Origin: Leptolyngbya sp. Heron Island J
GTDB lineage: Bacteria > Cyanobacteriota > Cyanobacteriia > Phormidesmidales > Phormidesmidaceae
Reading direction: 5' to 3'
Assembly: GCF_000482245.1 (NCBI RefSeq)
Contig: NZ_AWNH01000006.1
Span: 1 to 64,000, forward strand
Length of the DNA: 64,000 nt
Positions 49,232 to 59,813 of the stretch are shown here, piece by piece (positions within the stretch are counted from its first letter, which is position 1; the number at the start of each line of letters is the position of its first letter). The notes below the pieces were generated by a model, which had not been told where the DNA came from, did no database searches, and was given only the letters and a program-made list of their open reading frames with translations. Both the position numbers and the translations under genes were made by a program.

Positions 49232-50428
49232 CTAGATGACATCCAGGCTTTCTGCTTCCAGTTCTTGGGTAAACCATGCATGTAGCCCATAAATCATTTG
49301 GATTGAAATTGGGATGAGGAGTAGCCCTTCGAGGACGACAATGTTAAAGCCGTGGCTGATCATACCGATCAGGAATGCGATCGCACCCCCCACAAACTTC
49401 AAAGCAGGACTAATAACAGGATGTGTCGGCTCATCAGGCTCTCGACGCGATACTATTTCAAGCAGCCCTATGGTAATTAAAACGCTACCAATAGCTCCTG
49501 CAATCAAGAGACCAACACCATAGTCTAGTCCATTTTCATCAGCGGCAATTACATTGAGAACACCAGCACCCGCAGCCGTCATTGCGATCGCTAAAGGTAA
49601 ATGCAGATAGTTCCAAGCAAAGGTAAACCCAATGCCCGGCTTGAAGAGTCTACGACCGACAAAATCAAAATAAATCCACCAGAGACCAAAGGCCATCGCT
49701 ATGCCTAGAATTGCTGCGATCGCCACAAAAAGAGACAATTCCTCCTGCTCAGCCAAACCAGCAACCACACCCATCACAGATTCACCCAAAACAATAATCA
49801 TAAACAAACCATAGCGCTCAGGTAGCTTAGACGTGCTCAGCTTGGGCAAACGCACCTGTTGCTTGAGTGTAAATAATGGAGTAATCATATCAATTAGCAG
49901 TGCTGCACTCCATAGCCAAAAACGTGCAGACAGTGGCATCAAGACTGATAAATAAAAGATCCCTACACTGACTGAGAAGCCCAGAACAAAGCGCTTAGAT
50001 ATTGGCCTAAACCCTCGGTCATGTCGTCCCGCACGCCACCATAAAAAGATATGAAATGTGCGACACACTGCATAGCTCAAGGCAAATCCTGCCGACGTTT
50101 CGCCGAGTGCATCATGAGCAAATACGGCCAGCCCAGCAATGGGAATCATTTGAGCAAATACGATTAGCCGTTGCTCAATTCCTTCCGTTTCAAATCGCTC
50201 TGTATAGTAGGTAGCCCCAATCCAAATCCACCAGATAGGGAGAAAGAGAAAAATAAATTCACCGATTCCTGACCAAGATACATGGTTTTTCAAGTGATGG
50301 GCTAGCTCTGCGATCACCACCACAAAATAAAGATCAAAAAACAGCTCTAGCCAACCCACTGAGCGCTCTCGGCCTTCTTCTTCATCTGTGCGCAGCGAAG
50401 GCCGTTGCCACCATATTCGTTTTGCCAT
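49232..50428 (-). CDS. Low temperature requirement protein A (LtrA) family membrane protein
   Basis: 398 residues with about ten membrane helices. The family signature is at the N-terminus: WWQRPSLRTDEEEGRERSVGWLELFFDLYFVVVIAELAHHL, read in parts as the paired charged motif RSVGWLELFFDLYFV, followed by FLPIWWIWIGATYYTERFET. The middle helix has YGLFMIIVLGESVMGVV. LtrA was named from Listeria cold sensitivity; the transport function is unknown. It is the only minus-strand gene between the icfG cluster and 52398, flanked by direct repeats, which suggests separate acquisition. Confidence 0.87.
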   Translation of the reverse strand: MAKRIWWQRPSLRTDEEEGRERSVGWLELFFDLYFVVVIAELAHHLKNHVSWSGIGEFIFLFLPIWWIWIGATYYTERFETEGIEQRLIVFAQMIPIAGLAVFAHDALGETSAGFALSYAVCRTFHIFLWWRAGRHDRGFRPISKRFVLGFSVSVGIFYLSVLMPLSARFWLWSAALLIDMITPLFTLKQQVRLPKLSTSKLPERYGLFMIIVLGESVMGVVAGLAEQEELSLFVAIAAILGIAMAFGLWWIYFDFVGRRLFKPGIGFTFAWNYLHLPLAIAMTAAGAGVLNVIAADENGLDYGVGLLIAGAIGSVLITIGLLEIVSRREPDEPTHPVISPALKFVGGAIAFLIGMISHGFNIVVLEGLLLIPISIQMIYGLHAWFTQELEAESLDVI

Positions 50429-50676
50429 AGCTATTTCTAAATTGGTTAGGATTAACTACTAATGGGCATCAATCAACTTAAGTTAGAAAATCGTAGCAGG
50501 GAAGAAAGCGGCAAATGGAAAGTGGAAAAGCTTGGATGCTGATCTCTAGATACTAATTCCTATCCTAAAGAAAATGTTTCGCGTTAAGTTGATACCCCTA
50601 ATAATTATTTTTCCCTGCGTGAGACTGTATCCATCTCAATAACATGGTCAAGTAAATGAGGACATGTCAGTAGACT

Positions 50677-51153
50677 ATGAAGTGCATCATTCGACCACTC
50701 ACATTAGAAGATGAGCCGTTTCTCTGGGAAATGTTATATCAGGCTCTTTACGTACCTGCAGGACATCCTGCCTGGCCACGGGAAATCGTTCAAATTCCAG
50801 AGATTGCTCACTACGTTAACGGTTGGGGCGATCAGGGAGATTGTGGGTTTCTCGCCAGCAACCCGGTAACGGGGGAGTCTATCGGTGCAGTATGGTTACG
50901 CTTACTCATCAGTAATAACAAAGGCTATGGCCATATAGATGACAACACACCGGAACTGAGTATTGCGGTTCTTCCTGAGTATCGTGGTCAGGGTATCGGC
51001 ACCCAATTGCTCACGCATCTGTTTGCTGCATCTGAACAATCATCGATTTCATTAAGCGTCTCAGCCAATAATCCAGCCGTGAGGCTCTACCGGCGTTTTG
51101 GGTTTGAAGTGGTTAAAAGTAATCAGGAATCCCTTACCATGAGGCGATGCTAG
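50677..51153 (+). CDS. GNAT-family N-acetyltransferase
   Basis: 158 residues. CIIRPLTLEDEPFLWEMLYQ (motif C), LSIAVLPEYRGQGIGTQLLT (motif A with RGQGIG) and ISLSVSANNPAVRLYRRFGF (motif B) are all present. The substrate is unknown. The gene starts at ATG 50677, 110 bp before the methyltransferase gene. Confidence 0.88.
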   Translation: MKCIIRPLTLEDEPFLWEMLYQALYVPAGHPAWPREIVQIPEIAHYVNGWGDQGDCGFLASNPVTGESIGAVWLRLLISNNKGYGHIDDNTPELSIAVLPEYRGQGIGTQLLTHLFAASEQSSISLSVSANNPAVRLYRRFGFEVVKSNQESLTMRRC

Positions 51154-51263
51154 CCTGCATTCAGTAACCGGCTAATAATGCCAAGATAACGGACTACAAT
51201 AGCATTTGGTCTACATTCGCTGTTAGCACTAGTATTGCTAAGCAAATCTTTAAAGGAGTGAGT

Positions 51264-51902
51264 ATGGATACAACATTTTGGCTGCAGAGGTGGGAAACCA
51301 ACAATATTGCTTTTCACAAAAGTGAAGCCAACCCCCTACTGGTGCAACACTTTAAAGAGCTTTCCTTAGATCAGGGCAATCGCGTATTTGTGCCGTTATG
51401 TGGAAAGACCCTCGATATTACCTGGCTACTTACCAATGGCTATCGTGTGGTCGGAGCTGAGCTGATCGAAATAGCTATTGAGCAATTATTTATGGAGCTT
51501 GGAGTGGAGCCAACAATATCGGAAACTGGTGATACAAAACACTACAGTGCAACCAATATCGACATTTCTGTAGGTGATATTTTTGGTTTGTCTAACCAAA
51601 TGCTTGGCCCAGTCGATGCTATTTATGACCGAGCCGCTTTGGTAGCCTTGCCCACAGACATGCGCAAGCGATATACTGCACATCTGATGGCAATCACAGA
51701 TAACGTGCCGCAGCTGCTGGTCACCTATGACTATGATCAAACTTTGATAGCAGGCCCTCCTTTTTCCATTAGTAACGAGGAGGTCAATCAGCACTATGGA
51801 AAGAATTATGATTTAACTCTCCTGCAAAGCACAGACGTACCAGGTGGGTTAAAAGGAAAATGTGCAGCGATAGAAAATGTTTGGTTACTAACAAGTGGCT
51901 AA
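51264..51902 (+). CDS. tpm: Thiopurine S-methyltransferase (TPMT) family protein
   Basis: 212 residues from the ATG at 51264 (RBS AGGAG five bases upstream). The TPMT pattern is complete: FWLQRWETNNIAFHKSEANP, then the SAM-binding RVFVPLCGKTLDITWLLTNG and VVGAELIEIAIEQLF, and DAIYDRAALVALPTDMRKRY. Bacterial members methylate selenium or tellurium oxyanions and thiols. A 10-bp hairpin follows the stop. Confidence 0.9.
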   Translation: MDTTFWLQRWETNNIAFHKSEANPLLVQHFKELSLDQGNRVFVPLCGKTLDITWLLTNGYRVVGAELIEIAIEQLFMELGVEPTISETGDTKHYSATNIDISVGDIFGLSNQMLGPVDAIYDRAALVALPTDMRKRYTAHLMAITDNVPQLLVTYDYDQTLIAGPPFSISNEEVNQHYGKNYDLTLLQSTDVPGGLKGKCAAIENVWLLTSG

Positions 51903-51940
51903 TCCTCTCCAAAAAGCAGGAGGATACCGCCCTCCACAAG

Positions 51941-51980
51941 AAGGACAGAATCAATGACAGACGTCGGCTCTTCTGTCCTT
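51941..51980 (+). terminator. Hairpin after tpm
   Basis: AAGGACAGAA (51941-51950) pairs perfectly with TTCTGTCCTT (51971-51980), with a 20-base loop. It may terminate tpm, or it may belong to the end of the IS remnant that follows. Confidence 0.45.
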
Positions 51981-52071
51981 TGGCTCAATAGCTGTTTTAG
52001 GGAGGTTGCTAAATTCAAGTTGAGCAGAGTAGTGTCAGGGAATAAAGCCCCCTATCAGCCCCCCTCTGATA

Positions 52072-52225
52072 ACGCTTTCTACGTTAATCGATGAGGACAA
52101 ATGCTACGAGATTGTTCGCACAATGCGTTGGCCTGAGAGCGTTCTCTGCATTGAGTGTGGAGCGAAAGCCATTTTCAGGGAGGGAAGCATACGACCTATT
52201 CGGCTCGACAACGCTATGTCTGTGA
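52072..52225 (+). pseudogene. IS1595-family transposase remnant (N-terminal zinc ribbon, frameshifted)
   Basis: Reading from 52072: TLSTLIDEDKCYEIVRTMRW, then PESVLCIECGAKAIFREG. This is the typical IS1595 N-terminus with the first CxxC of the zinc ribbon. After about 52180 the match moves to another frame (KHTTYSARQRYVCDE), where the second half of the ribbon appears. The catalytic domain is absent. The rest of the gap to 52398 shows nothing. Confidence 0.6.
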
Positions 52226-52398
52226 CGAGTAATGATCGGGAATCCTTTGTAAGGTTTCTATCAGGGGCATCAGAAAGAACAGTCATACATATTCTCTATT
52301 CTACTTTTTATCCTATCACAATGAACCAACCCTGATTGCAGGGTAACTTACCTTGTTTTCATCCCTTAATGATGTAATGCTGGATTTGCTATTTGCTC

Positions 52399-55131
52399 TT
52401 ATAAGCTCGTTAGAGCTGTTTTGAAATTAGAAAATGCTAAATTTAAATCATCAGTAAGACATGGATCTATAGCTTCTTTTTGTCTACCTGATTTTTCTAA
52501 AGCTTGACACATGTTCTGAAGCACTACACCTCCCAACGCCCCACTGCTCGATTTTAATGCATGGGCATTTATCTCTATTTGTTCATGATCACTGATTTGA
52601 ATAGCTTTAACAATTTTATCCACTAATGTCGAAGCTTCAGTGATAAAAAGTTCACGAACACTGGAAAAAGCTTCTGATTCTAACCCACCCAATGCTACTA
52701 ACGTTGATTCAAGCACCGATCTATCTAAAGCTGGAGGTTGGGAAGAGGTAATCAATGGCTGTACCTGTCTTAAGGCAGCAACTAAATCAGGTACATGAAT
52801 TGGTTTGCTAATGTAGTTATTCATTCCAGCAGCCAGGCACCGATCACGGTCACCCTTCATGGCATTGGCTGTTAAGGCAATAATATGAGGTCGTTCAGTT
52901 TCAGACCAGCTCTTACAGATCTCAGCTGTAGCAGTCAGTCCATCCATTTCTGGCATATGGACATCCATCAGAATTACATCATAGGTTTGTCGCTTTAGGG
53001 CATCAATGGCTTCATAGCCATTTCCTACTAAATCAGGGCGATAACCCATTTTCCCAAGCCATTGCTGGATCAGTTGTTGATTTACTAGATTGTCTTCTGC
53101 GACCAAAATCCGAAGAGGATGTTGTTGGGCTAGAGTATTATCTAAATCAGATTTATTTGTTAATTCAGGTGTTTGAATCTTAACAGGCTGATCAACAAAT
53201 ACCTGATTAAGAGCATCATACAAATGGGATTGTTTAACTGGTTTATTAAGAAATGCCTGAAAATTAGCCTGCTTCAGGGCGTCTGTATTGAGTTCTGGTT
53301 TTCCTACAGACGTTAACATCACTAAAGGGAGAGTTTTGCCATAAGACTTAGTGCGAATTTCATTAGCCAGTGTTAGCCCATCCATTTCTGGCATTTGCAT
53401 ATCAAGAATGGCTACGTCAAAGGAATCCTGATGGCAACTTAGCATACCTAGCGCTTCATAAGCGGACTGGACTACTGTTGACTGCATCTCCCAGGATTGA
53501 GTTTGAAGGGTTAAAATTTTACGATTAGTGGCATTATCATCTACGATAAGTACTCGTTTTCCTTTAAGTTGATGCGGAACGGAAGCTATTTCAGGTTCTG
53601 ATGGTGGGAGAACTTCAGCAACAATCGAAAAAGAAAAACAAGAGCCTTCTCCCACAACACTAGTTACGCTCATGGTACCTCCCATAAGTTCACAGAGTTG
53701 CTTACTAATCGCCAAGCCAAGCCCTGTGCCACCGTATTTTCGAGCAGTAGAAGAGTCTACCTGACTGAAGGATTTGAAAAGACGATCCATTTTATTGGCG
53801 GGGATACCAATACCTGTATCTTGTACATCAAAATGGACAGTAATGTAATCCTTCTCGATATTTTGTTCTATTGTTAATGGAGGCTTTGGTGTAAAAGGTG
53901 ATGTGTGTACTTTAATGAGTACTTCTCCCTCGTGGGTAAACTTGATTGCGTTACCAACCAAGTTTACTAATATTTGACGTAGGCGCGTGACATCGCCTAC
54001 CAATCGGTTAGGTGTACCTGATTCAGCTAGATAAGCTAGTTCTAGGTTTTTTTCAGCGGCTTTAGTAGCCAGTAAATCTAGAGCTTCCTCAATACAAGTT
54101 CGAAGCTCAAAAGGACATTCTTCCATATCGAGCTTACCTGACTCAATTTTTGAAAAATCAAGAATGTCGTTAATGATAGTGATTAAGGAATTACAACAAT
54201 TTCGAATTGTTTCTGAGAAATTCTGCTGCTCTTGGGTGAGATTAGTATCGAGTAATAAGCCAGACATACCCAAAATCCCATTCATAGGGGTGCGGATTTC
54301 ATGACTCATATTAGCAAGGAAGTCATTTTTGGATTGAGCAGCAGCAAGTGCTTCATCTCTTGCGACCTCAAGCCCAACTAAGTTTTCCTGTAGTTGATCA
54401 GCCATTCGATTGAGAGCCTGGCTAACTTGCCCAATTTCATCTGGATACTTAATTTGGATTCGTTGTTCTAAATTTCCTTCTTCAAATGATTGGGCAAATT
54501 TGCTTAAAGCTCTTAGGGGAGTATATACTTGCCGGTTAAAGAGTATGATTGTAAGTAGGCCTAATAACAAACTTATAAATACTGCTATTTTGATATTAAA
54601 TAAGATTGCTAGGGTACTTTCTCGACGTAATCTTTGATGTGAGTAACCTAACTGAATTTCCCCTAAAGGCTGCCCACTTGATTCAATGGGGGCTCTTATG
54701 TGGTGTACTTGAGGTAGAGAATTGAGAGATTCAGTAATACCTAATATGTCTTCAGATGATGCCCTAGTTTTCTCTAATGTAGATACAATTAGGGATCTCT
54801 CACGGTCAAGATATTGTGTGATTGCCTTTCCCTCATTGTCTACAATCACGCTGTAAACGATATCGACTTCTTCTGTAGTCTTTTGCATTAGCGTTTCTAA
54901 GTACAGAAGATCGAGGTTCAGTATTGCTTCTGGAACAACATTACTAAGAAAATCAGCTTTGTTTTGTACTTGATGACGTAAACTTTTTATTTGGCGTGAT
55001 TGGGTTCGCTGAATCTGAACTAGACCGAAACCCAATTGTATGATTAGCACAAAAGAGCTTGCAATAGTTAAGTAGCGTAGTGCCAGACTTTGTTGAAACC
55101 GTCGCAAAATCTGCTTTTGCAAACTGTTCAT
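52399..55131 (-). CDS. BarA-like hybrid histidine kinase with two receivers and HPt
   Basis: 910 residues. TM1 is at about 20-40, a periplasmic sensor at about 41-175, TM2 at about 178-200, HAMP at about 200-255, HisKA with His277 ([20 protein letters not shown]), HATPase at about 385-510 ([31 protein letters not shown]), receiver 1 ([13 protein letters not shown]), receiver 2 ([19 protein letters not shown]) and a C-terminal HPt ([15 protein letters not shown]). A complete phosphorelay in one chain. It is the closest paralogue of the split kinase at 56434-59198; the two presumably arose by duplication. It is next to a PhnD-like lipoprotein gene on the same strand. Confidence 0.92.
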   Translation of the reverse strand: MNSLQKQILRRFQQSLALRYLTIASSFVLIIQLGFGLVQIQRTQSRQIKSLRHQVQNKADFLSNVVPEAILNLDLLYLETLMQKTTEEVDIVYSVIVDNEGKAITQYLDRERSLIVSTLEKTRASSEDILGITESLNSLPQVHHIRAPIESSGQPLGEIQLGYSHQRLRRESTLAILFNIKIAVFISLLLGLLTIILFNRQVYTPLRALSKFAQSFEEGNLEQRIQIKYPDEIGQVSQALNRMADQLQENLVGLEVARDEALAAAQSKNDFLANMSHEIRTPMNGILGMSGLLLDTNLTQEQQNFSETIRNCCNSLITIINDILDFSKIESGKLDMEECPFELRTCIEEALDLLATKAAEKNLELAYLAESGTPNRLVGDVTRLRQILVNLVGNAIKFTHEGEVLIKVHTSPFTPKPPLTIEQNIEKDYITVHFDVQDTGIGIPANKMDRLFKSFSQVDSSTARKYGGTGLGLAISKQLCELMGGTMSVTSVVGEGSCFSFSIVAEVLPPSEPEIASVPHQLKGKRVLIVDDNATNRKILTLQTQSWEMQSTVVQSAYEALGMLSCHQDSFDVAILDMQMPEMDGLTLANEIRTKSYGKTLPLVMLTSVGKPELNTDALKQANFQAFLNKPVKQSHLYDALNQVFVDQPVKIQTPELTNKSDLDNTLAQQHPLRILVAEDNLVNQQLIQQWLGKMGYRPDLVGNGYEAIDALKRQTYDVILMDVHMPEMDGLTATAEICKSWSETERPHIIALTANAMKGDRDRCLAAGMNNYISKPIHVPDLVAALRQVQPLITSSQPPALDRSVLESTLVALGGLESEAFSSVRELFITEASTLVDKIVKAIQISDHEQIEINAHALKSSSGALGGVVLQNMCQALEKSGRQKEAIDPCLTDDLNLAFSNFKTALTSL

Positions 55132-55302
55132 AACAGATAAGTCCTTTTAATAAACAAATAGAGATCGCTCACTTTAAAGATACGTTCTATTTCAGATAGA
55201 GGCAGAAAATTTCTTCTGGCAAAGTCTTCATATTAAATTGAAGGGAGATTCGTGAGCAGGCATTACAAGCCATATCTAGTATAGATGCCTGCAAGATTAG
55301 CA

Positions 55303-56283
55303 TTATCGAGCATTGTTACCAGCGTCCCAACTCTTTAGCTTTAAAGTTTCAATCAGGTCATGTAGTTGGTTATAGTCTACTGCTGGGACAAAGCCATCTG
55401 CTTTTAGCTTTGCTAAAGCAGGATGATCGGGTGCAAGTTTGCTCAAAGCTGCTTGAACTTGATGGACTAAATCGGGCTCAGTATCTGGTAAAGCGGCAAT
55501 TGGCCATTCAGGATAAAGTTCTGTCGTGTGAGAATAGAAGAAGTTATCTTCTGCAACATCTATAATGCGTACCTCGTCTAGACTGGTAAGCAAACCTTTG
55601 TTAACCATCTTTTCAAGTTGGCCAGTGCGGATAAACCCAGCGTCAATTTTGCCATTGAGTACGGCTAAGACTATGTTGTCTTGAGATTTGTTTTCAATAA
55701 AGCTGCTGAAATCTTTGTAAGGGTCAAAACCATTTTGGAGCAGATGGTAAATTTGAAATGTACATCCTGCTGCTGCCGTCTGGAAATTAACGCAAGCGGC
55801 ACGCTTACCTCTTAAATCTTCGATCTTAGTAATTTTACTATCATTGTCTACTATAATCAGGCCACTGAATTTCGTGCCGGTTTTAGGGCGGGTGTGAGTC
55901 AATAAGAAATTTGTTTCGTAAAGCCTCTGGACTTGGACAGCCGCCAATGGATTATTGGTTATAAAATCTAATGTGTCTTCTTCTACTTTTGTAAATTGAT
56001 TGTCTTGTGAAAGAATCACTAATTCTACTGGACGTTGAATTTCAGATGATAGATAATCAATAAGAGGACCATATCGTTCATTGACTGATACAGCACTATC
56101 AATCGCTAAAACTCCAAAATAAACAGGCTCCTCGTTTACAAAGGTATTCTCTTGTACCGTACTTAGTTCATTAATGTCTGTGTCTTTCAAAACCGAACTA
56201 TTTAAGCTACATGCTGCACAGAGTAGCGTTAATAATAGAGGAATTACTTTAAGGTTGACAGACTTAGACGAGAGAAAATACAT
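55303..56283 (-). CDS. PhnD-like (phosphate/phosphonate-type) substrate-binding lipoprotein
   Basis: About 326 residues from the ATG at 56283. A lipoprotein signal ends LTLLCAACSLNSS (lipidated Cys). The binding-protein fold follows: VYFGVLAIDSAVSVNERYGP, IDYLSSEIQRPVELVI, DFITNNPLAAVQVQRLYETN, IEDLRGKRAACVNFQTAAAG, and VLAVLNGKIDAGFIRTGQLE. It is related to PhnD. No ABC transporter is beside it, and it lies between two hybrid kinases, so it probably serves as a ligand-binding subunit for a sensor. Two extra Cys in the second lobe (ACVN, GCTF) may form a disulfide. Confidence 0.83.
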   Translation of the reverse strand: MYFLSSKSVNLKVIPLLLTLLCAACSLNSSVLKDTDINELSTVQENTFVNEEPVYFGVLAIDSAVSVNERYGPLIDYLSSEIQRPVELVILSQDNQFTKVEEDTLDFITNNPLAAVQVQRLYETNFLLTHTRPKTGTKFSGLIIVDNDSKITKIEDLRGKRAACVNFQTAAAGCTFQIYHLLQNGFDPYKDFSSFIENKSQDNIVLAVLNGKIDAGFIRTGQLEKMVNKGLLTSLDEVRIIDVAEDNFFYSHTTELYPEWPIAALPDTEPDLVHQVQAALSKLAPDHPALAKLKADGFVPAVDYNQLHDLIETLKLKSWDAGNNAR

Positions 56284-56433
56284 AATACCTAGAGTTATAG
56301 TATATAAAGTTGTAGCGGACAAGGCTATTCAACAATATTGCCGCATAGTTCTATAAATAAAATATTCCTTCATTATTTTGAAAACTAACAGAAATTGTAT
56401 TAGAGATAGTAAGTGCATTAGGAAGATAAGCCA

Positions 56434-57354
56434 CTAAAGGCCTGCTAAAGCTTCTTTGAATGTTGTGAATGTTGACGTTATCTCATCAATATAATGAGCT
56501 TCCATAGTTTTTTTATGTCGACCTGTTTGTTCTAGAGTTTGACATAAAGTTTGAAGATTTATTCCACCTAGTGCAGCACTACTAGATTTTAATGCATGAG
56601 CATTGTGTTCTAGCTGTTCATGGTTATTTGTTTCGATGGCCTCTACAATTTTTGAGACTAAGTCTGATGCTTCAGTTATAAAGAGCTGTTTAAAGTTTGA
56701 GAAGGTGTCAGACTCTAGGCCACCTAAAGCTATTAATGTTGGTTCAAGTAGACTCCTATCTAAAGAAGGACTATGGTGAGATGGCTCTAAAGGTTGCACT
56801 TGTTTTAGAGCAGCAACTAAGTCTGGTACGTGAATAGGTTTACTAATGTAATTGTTCATTCCAGTGGCTATACATAGATCACGATCACCTTTCATTGCAC
56901 TGGCAGTTAAGGCAATAATATAAGGCCGTTCTGTAACAGACCACTCCTCGCAGATTTTCGTTGTGGCAGTCAGACCATCCATTTCAGGCATATGGACATC
57001 CATCAAAACCACATCATAAGTTTGTCGTTTCAGCGCATCAATGACCTCGTAACCATTCCCGACAATATCTGGGCGATAGCCCAGCTTATCTAGCCATTGA
57101 CGGATAAGTTGTTGATTTACCAGATTATCTTCTGCGACCAATATCCTGAGAGGATAAGTTTGAGCCAGAGTGCTATCTAGTCCAGATTTTTGCTCGGATG
57201 TGGACTTTTGTATTTTGATAGGTTGGTCAACAAATACTTGAGTGAGAACATTGTAGAGATGTGACTGTTTAATAGGTTTGTTTAGAAATGCACTGAAGTT
57301 GGCCTCATTAAGTGGCTCAGAACCAACCTCAGGCCTTCCTAAGGAGGTTAACAT
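56434..57354 (-). CDS. C-terminal part of a split hybrid kinase (end of REC1, REC2, HPt)
   Basis: 306 residues. It begins [20 protein letters not shown], exactly at the beta-4 strand of receiver 1 in the paralogue, with the conserved Lys in FLNKPIKQSHLY. Receiver 2 ([16 protein letters not shown]) and a complete HPt ([15 protein letters not shown]) follow. Its ATG overlaps the stop of the upstream half as TAATG, so reinitiation is possible. Compared with the intact paralogue one base is missing at this point. It may be a genuine split gene, a recent mutation, or an assembly error. Confidence 0.8.
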   Translation of the reverse strand: MLTSLGRPEVGSEPLNEANFSAFLNKPIKQSHLYNVLTQVFVDQPIKIQKSTSEQKSGLDSTLAQTYPLRILVAEDNLVNQQLIRQWLDKLGYRPDIVGNGYEVIDALKRQTYDVVLMDVHMPEMDGLTATTKICEEWSVTERPYIIALTASAMKGDRDLCIATGMNNYISKPIHVPDLVAALKQVQPLEPSHHSPSLDRSLLEPTLIALGGLESDTFSNFKQLFITEASDLVSKIVEAIETNNHEQLEHNAHALKSSSAALGGINLQTLCQTLEQTGRHKKTMEAHYIDEITSTFTTFKEALAGL

Positions 57355-59198
57355 TACAGAGGTAATTTTTTCCCATAGGGCTGAGAACGAATTTTGTGGG
57401 CTAAGGTGAGACCATCAACCTCTGGCATTTGCATGTCTAGAATAGCCACATCAAAAGAAGACTGACAACTTAAGATGCCTAAGGCTTCATAGGCTGATTG
57501 GGCCACTATGGGTTGCATTTTCCAGGATTGGGTTTGGAGGGTCAAAATCTCACGGTTAGTTGCATTATCATCAACAATTAATACCCGTTTATCTTGAAGT
57601 TGATGTACTAGGTTTGATACCTGTTCACTAGCTAATGTAGGTAAAACTTCTGCCACGATTGAAAAGGAAAAACAAGAGCCTTCTCCTATAGTACTTTTTA
57701 CAGTCATAGTCCCCCCCATCAGCTCACAGAGCTGTTTACTAATGGTTAGCCCCAATCCTGTACCACCATATTGACGAGCCGTGGATGAGTCTACTTGGCT
57801 AAATGATTTAAATAAACGATCCATTTTGTCGGCAGGAATACCAATTCCTGTATCTTGCACATCAAAATGAACAGTGACATATTTTTTTTCGATATCATCA
57901 TCTGTATTTGACTGAACCGAGGTCTCTAAAGGAGTTGTGTTAACTTTGACTAATACTTCTCCTTCATGGGTGAACTTGACAGCGTTGCCAATCAAATTAA
58001 CTAAAATTTGTCTTAACCGAGTAACATCACCTACTAATCGATTGGGTATAGCTGGATGTGTAATATAGGCGAGCTCTAGTTTTTTTTTAGATGCTTTTGG
58101 GGCTAGCAGATCTAGCGCTTCTTCAACACAAGTACGTAGTTCAAAGGGGTATTCTTCCAGATCAAGTTTGCCAGATTCGATTTTGGAAAAGTCGAGAATA
58201 TCATTAATAATGGTTATTAATGAGTTACAACAGTTCCAAATTGTTTCTGAAAAATTACGCTGTTGCTGGGTAAGTTCGGTATCGAGTAAGAGGCCAGACA
58301 TTCCAAGGATTCCATTCATTGGAGTGCGAATCTCATGGCTCATGTTAGCAAGAAAATTGCTTTTTGATTGTACCGCGGCAAGGGCTTCATCTCGTGCGAT
58401 CGCAATTTCTTGCTCTCGCCTCTCTAACATTTTGATTTCCAGATCTTTCAGCTGAGTCACATGTTCTGAAGTCCGCCTCAACATGGTATTAAAAGCGGCC
58501 ATCACCTCTCCCAATTCATCTTGACGCTTTACGGATAAGGAATAAAAGTTAGCGGTTTGTTGTTGCTGTATATCTATTCCTTGTTCAGCTGCCAGCAGTA
58601 GATCATCCCGAAGACGCAAAATTGGTTGAATCACTGCCGGTCCTAGGGCCAACATCGTCGCTGTTGTTACAAACAAACAAATTACCAGAACAAAAAAAAC
58701 CATGCGCCAAAAGTAATCTATGACTTCAGGCTGGATATTAGATGCATCGAGTCTGGCGATGACAATATACTCACCTCCTAGACTATTGGCAGGCCATGCT
58801 ACATCATATCTTTGACGATCAGTACTGCGTCGCTGTCGAGGACGATCTGGTTTTACTTGATCAAAGGTTAGAGTAGGGGACTCTCCTAGCTGACTGAGGA
58901 TTTGACCATCAAGATCATAAAGAGTGGCCCCTTTGACTAAAGGGGCCAGAGTAAGATCCTCTTGAAATTCTGCTAATGTTTGTCTCTCAATATCAACACT
59001 GTTGATGCTTGCCCAAGGATAGATAGAAACAAGTCCTGTATTTTCAAGCTGTTGCAGTAGATCTTTTTCTTTTTTTGCCCAAGAGGGAATAACAATCAAA
59101 GCTTCTATCAAGACAATACTACTAAAAACCCACAGAGCAATATGCCTGGAAAGACGTGCTTTGAAAGGACCGAGTAGTTTTTTAAGCAGAGATAGCAT
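57354..59198 (-). CDS. N-terminal part of a split hybrid histidine kinase (sensor to half of REC1)
   Basis: 614 residues. TM1 is at about 20-40, a periplasmic sensor at about 41-162 (sequence unlike that of the paralogue), TM2 at about 166-188, HAMP at about 188-245, a coiled coil, HisKA with His288 ([20 protein letters not shown]), HATPase ([31 protein letters not shown]), and the first part of receiver 1 with its phospho-Asp ([13 protein letters not shown]). It stops at PYGKKLPL, mid-receiver. The intact paralogue continues LPLVMLTS. The products together rebuild a complete BarA-like protein if translated by reinitiation. Confidence 0.85.
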   Translation of the reverse strand: MLSLLKKLLGPFKARLSRHIALWVFSSIVLIEALIVIPSWAKKEKDLLQQLENTGLVSIYPWASINSVDIERQTLAEFQEDLTLAPLVKGATLYDLDGQILSQLGESPTLTFDQVKPDRPRQRRSTDRQRYDVAWPANSLGGEYIVIARLDASNIQPEVIDYFWRMVFFVLVICLFVTTATMLALGPAVIQPILRLRDDLLLAAEQGIDIQQQQTANFYSLSVKRQDELGEVMAAFNTMLRRTSEHVTQLKDLEIKMLERREQEIAIARDEALAAVQSKSNFLANMSHEIRTPMNGILGMSGLLLDTELTQQQRNFSETIWNCCNSLITIINDILDFSKIESGKLDLEEYPFELRTCVEEALDLLAPKASKKKLELAYITHPAIPNRLVGDVTRLRQILVNLIGNAVKFTHEGEVLVKVNTTPLETSVQSNTDDDIEKKYVTVHFDVQDTGIGIPADKMDRLFKSFSQVDSSTARQYGGTGLGLTISKQLCELMGGTMTVKSTIGEGSCFSFSIVAEVLPTLASEQVSNLVHQLQDKRVLIVDDNATNREILTLQTQSWKMQPIVAQSAYEALGILSCQSSFDVAILDMQMPEVDGLTLAHKIRSQPYGKKLPL

Positions 59199-59329
59199 AG
59201 CTAAACGAACAGCTAGAAGTAATTCTCCGAGATCATTTCAAGTAGTATTATACGGCTGAAATTGCCATCTAAAATGGCTTATTCTATCGTCTATTCCTTG
59301 TAAAAGTACAAATTAGGCTTCAATTTCCT

Positions 59330-59653
59330 TTAAGCTACCAAAACCTTGGTCTCAAAATCCTGTTGATCAGCAAAAATCTTAAATACCCGATCCATTTTTG
59401 TGAGTTCAAAGATGATTTGAACTTGCTCAGTCAGACCGCAAAGATAAATCCGTTTTCCTTTGGCACGAACAATTTTTAGCATAGCAACCATGGCACCAAT
59501 ACCAGTACTGTTCATAAAGGTGACCTGTCTCATATCTAACAAAACAATATCAATGTCCTGATGCAGCAAGTCGCTTACTTGAAGCTTAAGTTCGTTGGTT
59601 GTCGCACCATCTAAGATGCCTGTTGGTTCAAGTTTTTTAAGGTTGATTGCCAT
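59330..59653 (-). CDS. STAS-domain protein beside the GT2-RsbW fusion
   Basis: 107 residues, a single STAS domain. The phosphorylation loop is LLDMRQVTFMNSTGIGAMVA with Ser49 as acceptor. The start has AGGAG eight bases upstream. It is the nearest gene downstream of the GT2 synthase that carries an RsbW-type domain, 160 bp away on the same strand, and is the obvious binding partner or substrate for it. It is distinct from the two icfG-cluster STAS proteins (NSTG loop against S/A-SAG). Confidence 0.88.
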   Translation of the reverse strand: MAINLKKLEPTGILDGATTNELKLQVSDLLHQDIDIVLLDMRQVTFMNSTGIGAMVAMLKIVRAKGKRIYLCGLTEQVQIIFELTKMDRVFKIFADQQDFETKVLVA

Positions 59654-59813
59654 AAGAAAATCTCCTAAGTTGCTACAGTGATGTGTTCGAAATTTATAGG
59701 ATTGAGAATTTGATGCCTACCGTTGATCACAGAGCTTAGTTGTGGTTACAGCAATTGCAAGAATACCTTCGAGGTAAATAGTAGTATAAACCACAGGCTT
59801 AAATCTGTATGTC

